64,000 bases of DNA, taken from positions 25,818 through 89,817 of the forward strand of contig WTGN01000022.1 in NCBI GenBank assembly GCA_011523545.1, written 5' to 3'. Origin of the DNA: Chloroflexota bacterium (GTDB lineage: Bacteria > Chloroflexota > Anaerolineae > Aggregatilineales > Phototrophicaceae). Below, piece after piece: positions 7,604 to 16,255 of the stretch. The notes under the pieces were generated by a model. The model did not search any database. It was not told the DNA's origin and worked only from the letters and a program-made list of their open reading frames with translations. The first letter of the stretch is position 1; each line of letters starts with the position of its first letter. A program made the translations under genes and the position numbers.

Positions 7604-9682
7604 ATGAAACTCCCTACTTGTCTACGCATCCTGCTGATGGCGGCAGTGATGCTCAGCCTGGTCGGCAGCGGCTTCGCCCAGATGGACGAAGTGGCTGATC
7701 CGGAACCTTATCCCGAAGGCGTGCAATTGGGCGACAACCCGATTGTCAGGTTCAACCTGGATGAGATGTTGGTTTACAAGGCGCTGGATTCTTACAGCGA
7801 GCCGGCGTATATGACTGCCATGGTCGAAGCGGGCGAGTTGCCGCCGGTTGAGGAGCGCCTGCCGGAGAACCCGCAGGTCATCTTGAATTCGGGCATGTCG
7901 GTCGGCCCTGGCGTCTATGGCGGCGTCTGGCGTGACTTCTCTGCGGTTCCCACCGCCGGATGGAACCTCTGCGCCCGCCAAACGCAAGGCTGGTTCGGCA
8001 TCAACTACATCTATGGCGAGTCGCTGGTCAAGTCCGGCCCTATGTTCTTGCGCAAGGACAACCTGGAGCCGCTGCCGAATCTGGCGACCGACTGGGCCTG
8101 GAGCGACGATGGCACGCAGTTGGTGATGAATATCATCAAAGGCGCGAAGTGGTCTGATGGCCATCCCTTTGGCGTGCATGACATTCTGTTCACCTGGAAT
8201 CACATCATCCTGGATGAGAATGTGAATTCCTGGACGAACCGCTCAACCTGGCAGATTGATGGCGAGGACATGATCCTTGAGCAGACCGGCGACAACCAGA
8301 TCACCTGGACCTTCCCGGTAGCCTATCCGGTGCAATGGCTGTTCAATATGGATTTCCTGGATTTCAATCTCTGTGCCGAGCACGCCTACGCGCCCATGCA
8401 CCCGGCCATCAACGCCGAGTCTGACTATGACACCTTCGAGACCTTCCAGGTGCAGGACGATTTGCCTGTTCCAACCATGGGTCCCTGGGTGGCTGTTGAC
8501 TATCAGATTGACGAGTTCATGGTTCATCGCCGGAACCCCTACTACTGGAAGGTCGACGAGGCGGGCAACCAACTGCCCTACCTCGAAGAAGTCACTTTCG
8601 AGAAGGGGCCAAGCGGCATCGGTCGTACTCTGGGCACGCTGGCGGGCTCGATTGATCACACCAATCTTGAGAACCCGAGCACATACGTAGAAGCGATAAC
8701 GCGTTCGCAAGAAGATGACGCGCACTTCCGCATTGAGTGGGGTCCGGAGACTTTGTCCTTCAATATCGAGTTCAATCTGTCGTCTTCGCTTGGCGTACAG
8801 AATGAGCGCGATCAGGCGCTGCGCGATCTGTTCCGTGATCAGCGTTTCCGCCGCGCGGTACAGCACGCGGTTGATGGCGATGGCATCGGTCAAGCGGTAA
8901 TCCGCGGTCCCTTCATGCGCGCCTTCGCCGGTGGCATCACGCCCGGTTCGCCCTACTTTGACATCGACAGCGTGGTCTATTATCCCTATTCGCCTGATTC
9001 GGCGCGCGCCTTGTTGGCCGAGCTGGGCTTTGAGGATACCGATGGCGACGGCATCGTGAACTGGACTGATGGCGCCTTGGCCGGTGAGAACCTGGTGGTG
9101 GTGCTGAATACCAGCGTGGCCGCCGAAGCTACGGGCCAAATCGGCGATGCATTTGTGCTCTTGATGCAGGATGTCGGCGTGCAGGTCAACTTGCAGCCTT
9201 TGCAGGGTCCGGCCGCTGGCGATGCCATCACGACTGGCACCTGGGAAATGCGCGTTGACCGCGCCGGGCAGGAGTACACCACTTCGTTCACGCGCTGCCG
9301 GGATTTGGGTCCGGTCACGGATCTTTCGCCAGATTTCCACCGCGCCGATGGCGGCAGCCGCGACTTGCTGGACTTTGAGGTCGAGATCGTGGAGATCGTG
9401 AACGAATTCTGCCTCGAGCCGGATTTCGATGCGCGCAAGGAATTGATGTCTCGCTACATCACGCTCTTCACCGAGAACGTCTACCACGTCGGCGGCATCA
9501 TCGGGCGCTACGGTCTGGCGCTGGCGAAGCGCTTCAACAACATTCCGGTTGGCGCGCCGCCCTTCTTCTATCAGTGGACCTGGGGCAACGTGATTCCGGA
9601 AGCGGTTTGGGTGAACCCGGATGAGCAGATCGCCGAGATTTTCCCGGACACTTTGCCGGATTACGGCATGGACGATATGTAG
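7604..9682 (+). CDS. Extracellular solute-binding protein family 5 (large form)
   Basis: 692 residues with an N-terminal signal peptide (basic MKLPTCLR, hydrophobic core, SGFAQ cleavage region). The SBP_bac_5 fold is recognised by KGAKWSDGHPFGVHDILFTWNHI and RRNPYYWKVDEAGNQLPYL. A DTDGDGIVNWTDG segment near residue 480 resembles a calcium loop and recurs in two other binding proteins here. It captures oligosaccharides or peptides outside the membrane; next to a GH4 enzyme and AraDA, oligosaccharides are more likely, as known for Opp-type systems of Thermotoga. A strong GGAGGA ribosome site precedes ATG 7604. Confidence 0.9.
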   Translation: MKLPTCLRILLMAAVMLSLVGSGFAQMDEVADPEPYPEGVQLGDNPIVRFNLDEMLVYKALDSYSEPAYMTAMVEAGELPPVEERLPENPQVILNSGMSVGPGVYGGVWRDFSAVPTAGWNLCARQTQGWFGINYIYGESLVKSGPMFLRKDNLEPLPNLATDWAWSDDGTQLVMNIIKGAKWSDGHPFGVHDILFTWNHIILDENVNSWTNRSTWQIDGEDMILEQTGDNQITWTFPVAYPVQWLFNMDFLDFNLCAEHAYAPMHPAINAESDYDTFETFQVQDDLPVPTMGPWVAVDYQIDEFMVHRRNPYYWKVDEAGNQLPYLEEVTFEKGPSGIGRTLGTLAGSIDHTNLENPSTYVEAITRSQEDDAHFRIEWGPETLSFNIEFNLSSSLGVQNERDQALRDLFRDQRFRRAVQHAVDGDGIGQAVIRGPFMRAFAGGITPGSPYFDIDSVVYYPYSPDSARALLAELGFEDTDGDGIVNWTDGALAGENLVVVLNTSVAAEATGQIGDAFVLLMQDVGVQVNLQPLQGPAAGDAITTGTWEMRVDRAGQEYTTSFTRCRDLGPVTDLSPDFHRADGGSRDLLDFEVEIVEIVNEFCLEPDFDARKELMSRYITLFTENVYHVGGIIGRYGLALAKRFNNIPVGAPPFFYQWTWGNVIPEAVWVNPDEQIAEIFPDTLPDYGMDDM

Positions 9683-9738
9683 CTGGCAGCAAGTAGCAGA
9701 TAACCGGTGGGTAGTAGGCTAAACGGTTTCGCAAATGG

Positions 9739-9785
9739 CCTACCCCACCCCCGGCCCCTCCCCATCGCAATGGGGAGGGGTGGCT
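9739..9785. repeat. Family B hairpin repeat
   Basis: C-rich arm, loop ATCGCAAT and G-rich arm, in the 245-bp gap between binding protein and permease genes. A TATACT word at 9872-9877 could be a -10 box for the permease genes, without a convincing -35 box. Confidence 0.8.
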
Positions 9786-9927
9786 TTCTTGGCGGGCAAG
9801 GGCAAAGCGGGCAACTCGTCAGGCACAAAATTCGCCAGTCTGTCGCTTTGCGTCTTTCGGCCAAGTTGAATTATACTTAGGCGCGTCATCACGCGGGCCG
9901 CACTCTTGACTAAAGGGTTGACCGTTC

Positions 9928-10926
9928 ATGGTCCGATACATCATCAATCGCCTCTTGTCATCCATCTTGATTCTGATCGTCATCACGATTGTGGCGTTTA
10001 CGATTATTCAAATTCCGCCGGGTGATTTCGCCGAGGTTTATAAGGCGGAGTTGGTCGCCTTGGGCGGGACGTCTGAAGAACAGGCGGAAGAAGCGGCCAA
10101 CCGGCTACGGGACAAATACGGATTGCTGGATCCGATTCCGATTCAGTATATCAAGTGGATGGGCGCCATCGTCTTGCGCGGCGATTTTGGCTGGTCGTTC
10201 TCGCAGCGCGTCGATGTCAGCGATTTGCTGGCTCAGCGTCTGCCGCGCACGCTTTGGATCGCCTTATCGGCGCATGCCATTTCATCGCTTGTCGGTATCA
10301 TTCTGGGCATTTACGTCGCCAATCGGCAATACAGCTTCGCCGACAACACGGCGGCGGCATTCGCGTTTTTCGCGACGTCTTTCCCACGATTTTCGATTGC
10401 GCTGATCATCATGTACTTCCTGGCATTTGGCTTGGGTTGGGAGCACGTCAGCGCCATGCATTCGCCGGAGTTTCGCTATGCGCCCTGGTCGATCGAGAAG
10501 GCGATCGACTTGCTTAAGCATGTTGGTCCGGTGATATTGATCGCAGGCTTGGGCGGCGTGGCGCGTAATCTGCGCGTGATGCGGGGCAATTTGCTGGATG
10601 TGCTCAACCAGCAGTATGTGACGACGGCCCGTTCAAAGGGCTTGGACGAAGGGCGCGTGTTGAACCGGCATGCGGTGCCGAATGCGCTGCATCCCATCAT
10701 CGCCTACCAGGGCACGGTGCTGCCGTATATGCTGCAGGGCGAGTTGGAAGCGGCCATCGTATTCGGCCTGCCGACCATCGCGCCGATGTTCGCCGAAGCG
10801 CTGCTGAAGCAGGATGTCTTTTTGTCGGGCAGCATTATGCTGCTCTATGGCATGCTATTGATCGCGGGCAACTTCATCGCTGATATGATGCTGGCCGTGC
10901 TTGACCCGCGGATTTCGTACAGTTAG
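9928..10926 (+). CDS. Opp/Dpp-type ABC permease (B subunit)
   Basis: 332 residues with the DppB layout: N-terminal membrane helix (YIINRLLSSILILIVITIVAF), a large periplasmic loop, then five further helices. The inner-membrane-component motif region TTARSKGLDEGRVLNRHAVPNAL contains the EAA-like ATPase contact, and the C-terminus ends with the typical DPRISY. It pairs with the C subunit 18 bp downstream. The periplasmic loop is slightly long (GDFAEVYKAELVALGGTSEEQAE), as in the other large-type system of the window. Confidence 0.92.
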   Translation: MVRYIINRLLSSILILIVITIVAFTIIQIPPGDFAEVYKAELVALGGTSEEQAEEAANRLRDKYGLLDPIPIQYIKWMGAIVLRGDFGWSFSQRVDVSDLLAQRLPRTLWIALSAHAISSLVGIILGIYVANRQYSFADNTAAAFAFFATSFPRFSIALIIMYFLAFGLGWEHVSAMHSPEFRYAPWSIEKAIDLLKHVGPVILIAGLGGVARNLRVMRGNLLDVLNQQYVTTARSKGLDEGRVLNRHAVPNALHPIIAYQGTVLPYMLQGELEAAIVFGLPTIAPMFAEALLKQDVFLSGSIMLLYGMLLIAGNFIADMMLAVLDPRISYS

Positions 10927-10944
10927 CGGCAGGACAGGATTTAA

Positions 10945-12078
10945 GTGCTAGACGTTTACGAGGACGCACAGCTGGCTGAGGAAGAGTCAGAAGAAAGCAG
11001 CGACTCTTATTCGCAGTTGGTCTGGCAGCGCTTCAGCCGCAGCAAAGCCGCGATCGTTGGCGGTCTGATGATCGTGATGTTGGTGGTGCTGGCGGTGTTT
11101 CCCGAGTTTTTCTCGCCTTATAACCTATACGCGACTGCCCTGGGCGATTCTTATACGCCGCCGACGCAGATCCGCTTTGTTGACCTGGATGGCAACGTCA
11201 GTTTGCGCCCCTTTGTGTATAAGCAGGAATTGGAGATCGACCCGGTTACTTATCAGGCGCGGCCCAAGATTGACCCGGATAACCGCTATAATGTGCAGTT
11301 TTTCGTTCGCAGTTGGGAATACAAATTGTTTGGCCTGATCACAACTGATTTGCATTTGTTCGGGCTGGATACCGATGAAGTGCGCTTGCACCTGCTGGGG
11401 ACGGACCGCTTCGGGCGCGACCTTTGGGGGCGGATCTGCCTGGCTGGGCGCGTGTCATTGTCGCTGAGCATCCTGGCAGCGGTGATCGCAATCGTAATCG
11501 GCTCGTCGGTCGGCGTGATCTCGGGCTACTACGGCGGCGCGATCGACAATGTTATTCAGCGGCTGGTGGAAGTCGTCATGTCCTTCCCGGAATTGCCTTT
11601 GTGGATGGCGCTGGCGGCGGTGATCCCGACGACCTGGTCGGGCGAACAGAAGTTCCTCGTCATGGCTTTCATCTTCCCCTTCTTGCGCTGGGCGGTGCTG
11701 GCGCGCGAAGTGCGCGGCAAAGTGCTTTCGCTGCGTGAAACCGACTTCATCCTGGCGGCGAAGGAACAAGGCGCTGGCGACATTAGGATTATCTTCAAGC
11801 ACCTGTATCCCAATGTGCTCAGCCATGTGATCGTCATCTTGACCCTGATGATCCCCGATATCATATTGGCGGAGGCTTTTCTGAGTTTTCTGGGCATCGG
11901 CATAAACGAACCGTTGACGAGTTGGGGCTTCTTGATGAAGAGCGCGCAAAGCCTGGAGACGCTCGGGCAGAACACCTGGATACTGACGCCGGTCATCTTC
12001 ATCGTTGTGGCTGTGCTCGGTCTGAATTTTCTGGGCGATGGCTTGCGCGACGCGGCCGACCCCTATTCGAATCTGTGA
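10945..12078 (+). CDS. Opp/Dpp-type ABC permease (C subunit) with extended periplasmic loop
   Basis: 377 residues, against about 300 for usual DppC. Between the first helix and the [13 protein letters not shown] motif lies an insertion of roughly 80-90 residues (including [16 protein letters not shown] and [14 protein letters not shown]) that is also present in the C subunit at 25804-26946. The EAA contact segment is [20 protein letters not shown], and the C-terminus [14 protein letters not shown] is typical. Translation starts at GTG 10945. Both extended C subunits go with binding proteins of 637-692 residues, so the loop may contact the larger binding protein; this is inference. Confidence 0.9.
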   Translation: MLDVYEDAQLAEEESEESSDSYSQLVWQRFSRSKAAIVGGLMIVMLVVLAVFPEFFSPYNLYATALGDSYTPPTQIRFVDLDGNVSLRPFVYKQELEIDPVTYQARPKIDPDNRYNVQFFVRSWEYKLFGLITTDLHLFGLDTDEVRLHLLGTDRFGRDLWGRICLAGRVSLSLSILAAVIAIVIGSSVGVISGYYGGAIDNVIQRLVEVVMSFPELPLWMALAAVIPTTWSGEQKFLVMAFIFPFLRWAVLAREVRGKVLSLRETDFILAAKEQGAGDIRIIFKHLYPNVLSHVIVILTLMIPDIILAEAFLSFLGIGINEPLTSWGFLMKSAQSLETLGQNTWILTPVIFIVVAVLGLNFLGDGLRDAADPYSNL

Positions 12079-12094
12079 GCCGAGACGCTTGGAC

Positions 12095-13225
12095 ATGGCT
12101 GAAAACGGCAAGCGCGACATTATCCTCAAGGTTAACGACCTGAAGATGCACTTTCCTTTGCGGCAGGGCCTCTTGCAGCGGCATGTTGGCACGATCAAAG
12201 CGGTTGACGGCGTCAGCTTTGAACTGGGCGAGCGGGAAGTGATGGGGCTGGTCGGCGAGAGCGGCTGCGGCAAGACGACCGTCGGGCGCGCGCTTTTGCG
12301 CCTCTATGACCCGACCGATGGCGAGGTGCTCTTCCACCGGGCTGACGGCAGCTGGGTGGATGTGGCCAAGATCAGCCGCAAGGAGATGAAGGACCTGCGC
12401 AAGGAGATGCGCATGATCTTTCAGGATCCCTTCAGTTCGCTGAATCCGCGCCTGACTGTGCGCGATATCATTGCCGAGCCGCTGGTCATCCATGGCGCCG
12501 CCTCCGGCGACGAGATCACGGCGCGCGTGGCCGAATTGATGGAAGCGGTGGGTTTGAAGCCGGCCTATATGGGCCGCTACCCACATGAGTTTTCCGGCGG
12601 GCAGCGGCAGCGCATCGGCGTGGCGCGCACGCTGGCGCTGAATCCACGGCTGATCGTGGCGGATGAGCCGGTGTCGGCCCTGGATGTCTCGGTGCAGGCG
12701 CAGGTGTTAAACCTCTTGCAATCGCTGAAAGATGAGCTGCGGCTGACATTCATTTTTATCTCGCACGATCTGTCGGTGGTGGAGCATATCTGCGACCGGA
12801 TCGCGGTCATGTACGTCGGCAAGCTGGTTGAATTGGCGCCGACGGCGGAGCTGCTGCGCAATCCCCGGCATCCCTATACCGAAGCGCTGGTATCGGCGGT
12901 GCCGCCGGCGGACCCGCTGATGAAGATGGAGCGCGTCATCCTGGAGGGCGATGTGCCGAGCCCGGCCAATCCTCCACCGGGTTGCGTCTTCCATCCGCGC
13001 TGCCGTTTCGCCCAGGATATCTGCCGCGAGCAGGAACCGCCGCTGGCGCAGATTGGGCCGGGGCACAGCGCGCGCTGCCACTTCGCCGATGAGTTGGAAT
13101 TGCAGGGAGTGAGCGATGTCCTTGTCAACCCCCCCAAAATCTCCCCCGACGAGTCAGGGGGGAGGGCCAACCCCCCCTATATCCCCCCCGACGAGTCAGG
13201 GGGGACTACAAAGCCCTGCTGTTGA
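12095..13225 (+). CDS. Opp/Dpp-type ABC importer ATPase (F subunit) with repeat-derived C-terminus
   Basis: 376 residues from ATG 12095. Motifs: Walker [20 protein letters not shown], signature FSGGQRQR, Walker [14 protein letters not shown], switch His in ISHDLS, and the C-terminal Opp motif [17 protein letters not shown]. After [14 protein letters not shown], where homologues normally end, the last ~30 codons run through two copies of a family B repeat (SPDESGG, then PPDESGG), ending TTKPCC. This tail overlaps the next gene in another frame by 110 bp. Confidence 0.9.
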   Translation: MAENGKRDIILKVNDLKMHFPLRQGLLQRHVGTIKAVDGVSFELGEREVMGLVGESGCGKTTVGRALLRLYDPTDGEVLFHRADGSWVDVAKISRKEMKDLRKEMRMIFQDPFSSLNPRLTVRDIIAEPLVIHGAASGDEITARVAELMEAVGLKPAYMGRYPHEFSGGQRQRIGVARTLALNPRLIVADEPVSALDVSVQAQVLNLLQSLKDELRLTFIFISHDLSVVEHICDRIAVMYVGKLVELAPTAELLRNPRHPYTEALVSAVPPADPLMKMERVILEGDVPSPANPPPGCVFHPRCRFAQDICREQEPPLAQIGPGHSARCHFADELELQGVSDVLVNPPKISPDESGGRANPPYIPPDESGGTTKPCC

Positions 13226-13598
13226 GCAAGGTAGAATCTTTGCTGTATTGGCCTATCTATTGCCGCTGCTTGGCGGACTTGCCGGTCTGGCGGCTGACGG
13301 GAAGAATAATCTGACGCGGTTTCACGCCCAGCAGAGTATCGCGGCGGTGTTGGCGCTGGTTCTGAGTTTCCTGGCATGGGCGGCGCTTGGTTATGTTGTG
13401 GCGCTAATACCGATTGCCGGGCCGATTGTGGCGATCGCCCTCTTTTCGCTGGTCGTCGCGACGGCTTTCTTCCTGGCTGTGAATTGGGTCATCAGCCTGC
13501 TGAGCGCGCTGCGGGGCGAAGAGCGCACGATTCCATTGGCCAATCGCATCGTCAGGCGCTTGTTTGGCGAAACGCCGGCCGCCAAGCCGAGCGCATAG
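13116..13598 (+). CDS. DUF4870-like small membrane protein with repeat-derived N-terminus
   Basis: 160 residues. From residue ~40 the sequence matches the DUF4870/Tic20-like pattern: ILAYLLP-type first helix ([17 protein letters not shown]), RFHAQQS motif, then two or three further helices. Function unknown; the family is widespread and poorly characterised. Residues ~5-31 ([25 protein letters not shown]) are translated from the same tandem family B repeats that form the C-terminus of the upstream ATPase, in a different frame. No usable start codon lies between repeat and domain, so ATG 13116 appears to be the real start. Confidence 0.75.
   Translation: MSLSTPPKSPPTSQGGGPTPPISPPTSQGGLQSPAVEQGRIFAVLAYLLPLLGGLAGLAADGKNNLTRFHAQQSIAAVLALVLSFLAWAALGYVVALIPIAGPIVAIALFSLVVATAFFLAVNWVISLLSALRGEERTIPLANRIVRRLFGETPAAKPSA
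13128..13206. repeat. Two tandem family B repeats inside overlapping coding ends
   Basis: Two direct copies with loop GACGAGTCA between C-run and G-run arms (CCCCC...GGGGG). They are read in one frame as the tail of the ATPase and in another as the head of the DUF4870-like protein. Confidence 0.85.
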
Positions 13599-13613
13599 CG
13601 GAGCCTGGCGTTC

Positions 13614-14267
13614 ATGCTGCTGCGGCAATTGCGCGAGGAAATCTGTCGGCTTCATGCTGAGTTGCCCAAGAACAATCTGGTGGCCTGGACGAGCGGCAAC
13701 ATCAGCGCGCGTGATCCGGCGTCCGGCCTGGTGGCGATCAAGCCGAGCGGCCTGCGCTTTGAAGAGCTGACGCCGGCCAGCATGGTTGTCACCGACTTGG
13801 CGGGGCAGCCCGTCGACGGCGAGTTGGCGCCCTCCTCTGATACCGCCTCGCACTGCTATATTTATCGTCAGATGCCCTCCATAAACGGCGTGGTTCATAC
13901 ACATTCACGTTACGCGACCGCCTTTGCTGTGGTCGGCGAGTCGATCCCCTGCGTGACGACAGCGATGGCGGATGAATTCGGCGGGGAGATCCCCTGCGCT
14001 GGCTTTGGTCTGATCGGGGGCGAGGAGATCGGCGCGCTGGTGGTGGAGGCGCTGCGCGGCCATCGCAGTCCGGCGGCGCTGTTGCGCAATCACGGCGTTT
14101 TCGCCATCGGGGAGAGCGCGGCGGCGGCGGTGAAGGCGGCGGTGATGACGGAGGACAATGCGGCGATCGTCTGGACGGCGCGTCAATTGGGCGAACTGAT
14201 CCCGATTGCGAAAGAGGATATAGATCGCTTGTATGAACGGTATCAGAACGTGTATGGCCAGCGCTAA
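13614..14267 (+). CDS. araD: Class II aldolase-fold L-ribulose-5-phosphate 4-epimerase
   Basis: 217 residues. The class II aldolase/adducin fold shows WTSGNISARD, the phosphate-binding PSGLRFEEL, the zinc-ligand pair in VVHTHSRYAT, the third zinc His in LLRNHGVFAIG and a C-terminal YGQR. AraD converts L-ribulose 5-phosphate to D-xylulose 5-phosphate. The assignment to AraD rather than fuculose or rhamnulose aldolase rests on the adjacent L-arabinose isomerase and the overall AraD-like pattern. The stop codon TAA overlaps the first bases of a family B repeat. Confidence 0.88.
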   Translation: MLLRQLREEICRLHAELPKNNLVAWTSGNISARDPASGLVAIKPSGLRFEELTPASMVVTDLAGQPVDGELAPSSDTASHCYIYRQMPSINGVVHTHSRYATAFAVVGESIPCVTTAMADEFGGEIPCAGFGLIGGEEIGALVVEALRGHRSPAALLRNHGVFAIGESAAAAVKAAVMTEDNAAIVWTARQLGELIPIAKEDIDRLYERYQNVYGQR

Positions 14268-14310
14268 CCCCTTCCCCCGACCCCTTCCCCAGCAAGCTAA
14301 GGAAGGGGAG
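14267..14310. repeat. Family B hairpin repeat
   Basis: C-rich arm, loop AGCAAGCTAA and G-rich arm directly after the araD stop codon. Confidence 0.8.
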
Positions 14311-14399
14311 ACTACTGAACGGGATGGTCTTCGCATGAATTCCCTGAGTTTTCTGAGGGCTGAGAGACCGAACGCGGTCGAGCAAAAGGAAAATGAGAA

Positions 14400-15896
14400 A
14401 TGGCACTGAGTGATTATCAAATCTGGTTTTTGACCGGCAGCCAGCACTTGTATGGGCCGGAAGCGATTGAGCAGGTGGGGCGGCATTCGCGTGAGATTGC
14501 GGCCTTTCTAAACGACGTTGGGGCGATACCGGTTCAGGTTGTATTCCGGCCTCCGTTGACGACAGCGGAAGCGATCGCCGGCATCTGCAGCGAAGCGAAC
14601 AACGACGAACGCTGCATCGGCGCAGTCGCCTGGATGCACACATTTTCGCCGGCGAAGAACTGGATCGCCGGGCTGGCGGCGCTGGATAAGCCGCTGCTGC
14701 ATCTGCACACGCAATACAACCGCGACATTCCCTGGTCCGAGATTGATATGGATTTCATGAATTTGAACCAGGCGGCCCATGGCGACCGCGAGTTCGGCTT
14801 CATCATGAGTCGGCTGCGGCTGCGGCGCAAGGTGGTCGTCGGGCATTGGCGCGATGAACGCCTGCAAGATCAGGTGGGCGTATGGGCGCGGGCGGCGGCT
14901 GGCTGGCATGAGACGCGGCGCGTCAAGGTGGCGCGCTTTGGTGACAACATGCGCTCGGTGGCGGTCACCGAAGGCGACAAGGTGGCGGCGCAGGCGCAAT
15001 TCGGTTATTCCGTCAATGGCTATGGCCTTGGTGATCTGGTCGCCGTGGTGAACCAGGTGAGCGATGGCGAGATTGACGCGCTTGTTGCGGAATACGAGCA
15101 GACTTATCGCATGGCGGCCGATCTGCGCGCGGGCGGGGCGCGCCATGCGTCAATCCGCGAGGCGGCGCGGATAGAGATTGGCCTGGCGTCTTTTCTGAGC
15201 GATGGCGGCTTCACCGCTTTCACGACGAGTTTTGAAGATTTGCATGGCTTGGCGCAGCTGCCGGGCTTGGCGGTGCAGCGCTTGATGGAAGCCGGTTATG
15301 GCTTCGGGGCCGAAGGCGACTGGAAGACGGCGGCGCTGCTGCGCTCTTTGAAGGTGATGGCGGAAGGGTTGGACGGCGGCGCCTCGTTCATGGAGGATTA
15401 CACTTATCATTTTCAGCCGGGGAATATGGCGGTGTTGGGCGCGCACATGCTGGAGATTTGCCCGAGCATCGCGGCGGAGCAACCGAGCCTGGAAGTGCAT
15501 GCGCTGGGCATCGGCGGCAAGGCGGATCCGGCGCGGCTGGTCTTCAATACCGGGGCGGGCGTGGCCTTGAACGCATCGCTGATCGACCTGGGCGATCGTT
15601 TTCGCATGATCGTGAACACGGTTGAGGTGATTGAGCCGGAAGCGCCGCTGCCGAAGCTGCCGGTGGCGCGGGCTTTGTGGCGACCCCATCCCAATTTGGC
15701 GGTGGGCGCGGCCGCTTGGATCTACGCCGGCGGCGCCCATCACACCGTATTCAGCCAGGCCCTGCGGCCGGAGCATATCTATGACTTCAGCGAGATGGCG
15801 GGCGTGGAGCACGTGCAGATCGACCAAAGGACTGAATTGCGCGCTTTCAAGAATGAGCTGCGCTGGAATGATTTGGCGTATAAGTTGGGTGGGTAG
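14400..15896 (+). CDS. araA: L-arabinose isomerase
   Basis: 498 residues, the usual AraA length. It converts L-arabinose to L-ribulose with a Mn site. Seen are the N-terminal [37 protein letters not shown], the catalytic segment FMEDYTYHF (Glu), [18 protein letters not shown] (His) and the late HHTVFSQAL (His). ATG 14400 is preceded by AAAAGGA. A ribulokinase gene (araB) is not found in the window, so that step must be encoded elsewhere or by a broad sugar kinase. Confidence 0.96.
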   Translation: MALSDYQIWFLTGSQHLYGPEAIEQVGRHSREIAAFLNDVGAIPVQVVFRPPLTTAEAIAGICSEANNDERCIGAVAWMHTFSPAKNWIAGLAALDKPLLHLHTQYNRDIPWSEIDMDFMNLNQAAHGDREFGFIMSRLRLRRKVVVGHWRDERLQDQVGVWARAAAGWHETRRVKVARFGDNMRSVAVTEGDKVAAQAQFGYSVNGYGLGDLVAVVNQVSDGEIDALVAEYEQTYRMAADLRAGGARHASIREAARIEIGLASFLSDGGFTAFTTSFEDLHGLAQLPGLAVQRLMEAGYGFGAEGDWKTAALLRSLKVMAEGLDGGASFMEDYTYHFQPGNMAVLGAHMLEICPSIAAEQPSLEVHALGIGGKADPARLVFNTGAGVALNASLIDLGDRFRMIVNTVEVIEPEAPLPKLPVARALWRPHPNLAVGAAAWIYAGGAHHTVFSQALRPEHIYDFSEMAGVEHVQIDQRTELRAFKNELRWNDLAYKLGG

Positions 15897-15918
15897 AGTC
15901 AATTTGCCCTTCGTCTGA

Positions 15919-15944
15919 GGGCGAGCCACCGGTTCGCCCGTACA
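15919..15944. repeat. Family A hairpin repeat
   Basis: Stem GGGCGAGCC, loop ACC, second arm GGTTCGCCC (one G-T pair) and the tail GTACA. Confidence 0.8.
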
Positions 15945-15971
15945 CAACGGATTTTGGCGGGCGGCCAAGTA

Positions 15972-16098
15972 ATCCCACCCCCGGCCCCCTCGCGCCATCT
16001 TTATGGCGGGCATCCGAAGCATCCGGGAGGACGAGACAAGTCTCGCCCCTACGGATTGCGCTAGGGCGGGCATGGGCGGGACAATTCTCGCCCCTACA
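15972..16098. repeat. Family B copy followed by two degenerate family A copies
   Basis: The family B copy (15972-16030) carries an internal hairpin around CGCCATCTTTATGGCG. The following copies near 16030-16052 and 16074-16098 keep the TCGCCCCTAC end of family A but have imperfect stems. Confidence 0.65.
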
Positions 16099-16156
16099 AT
16101 TTTAGCTTGCGGGCGGCGTGTCAGTCTGCGGCGACAGTTTTCGCTGGCGGAGATAC

Positions 16157-16186
16157 TTGTCAAGTGCGCCTCATTTAAGATACAGT
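16157..16186 (+). promoter_or_regulatory. Possible promoter of the APC-UspA gene
   Basis: TTGTCA (16157-16162), an 18-bp spacer and TACAGT (16181-16186). Each box has four or five consensus matches. It lies just downstream of the repeat block and about 70 bp before the start codon. Confidence 0.35.
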
Positions 16187-16255
16187 GATATTTGTATGCC
16201 GCTGACTCGGGCGGCCAATGCAATACGATTCACTCTGTCCGTTTGGTGAGGAAAT

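Larger units (their letters stand above)
15897..16255. other. 359-bp gap made mostly of repeats
   Basis: Contains one clear and two degenerate family A hairpins, one family B copy and a possible promoter at its right end. No gene is visible. Confidence 0.7.

Noticed and set aside
13614..14267. Fuculose or rhamnulose aldolase
   Set aside because: Same fold, but adjacency to araA and an AraD-like motif pattern make the ribulose-phosphate epimerase more likely.
15150..16223. A 357-codon open frame on the minus strand
   Set aside because: It lies opposite araA and continues into repeats; it has no domain pattern and araA is certain.
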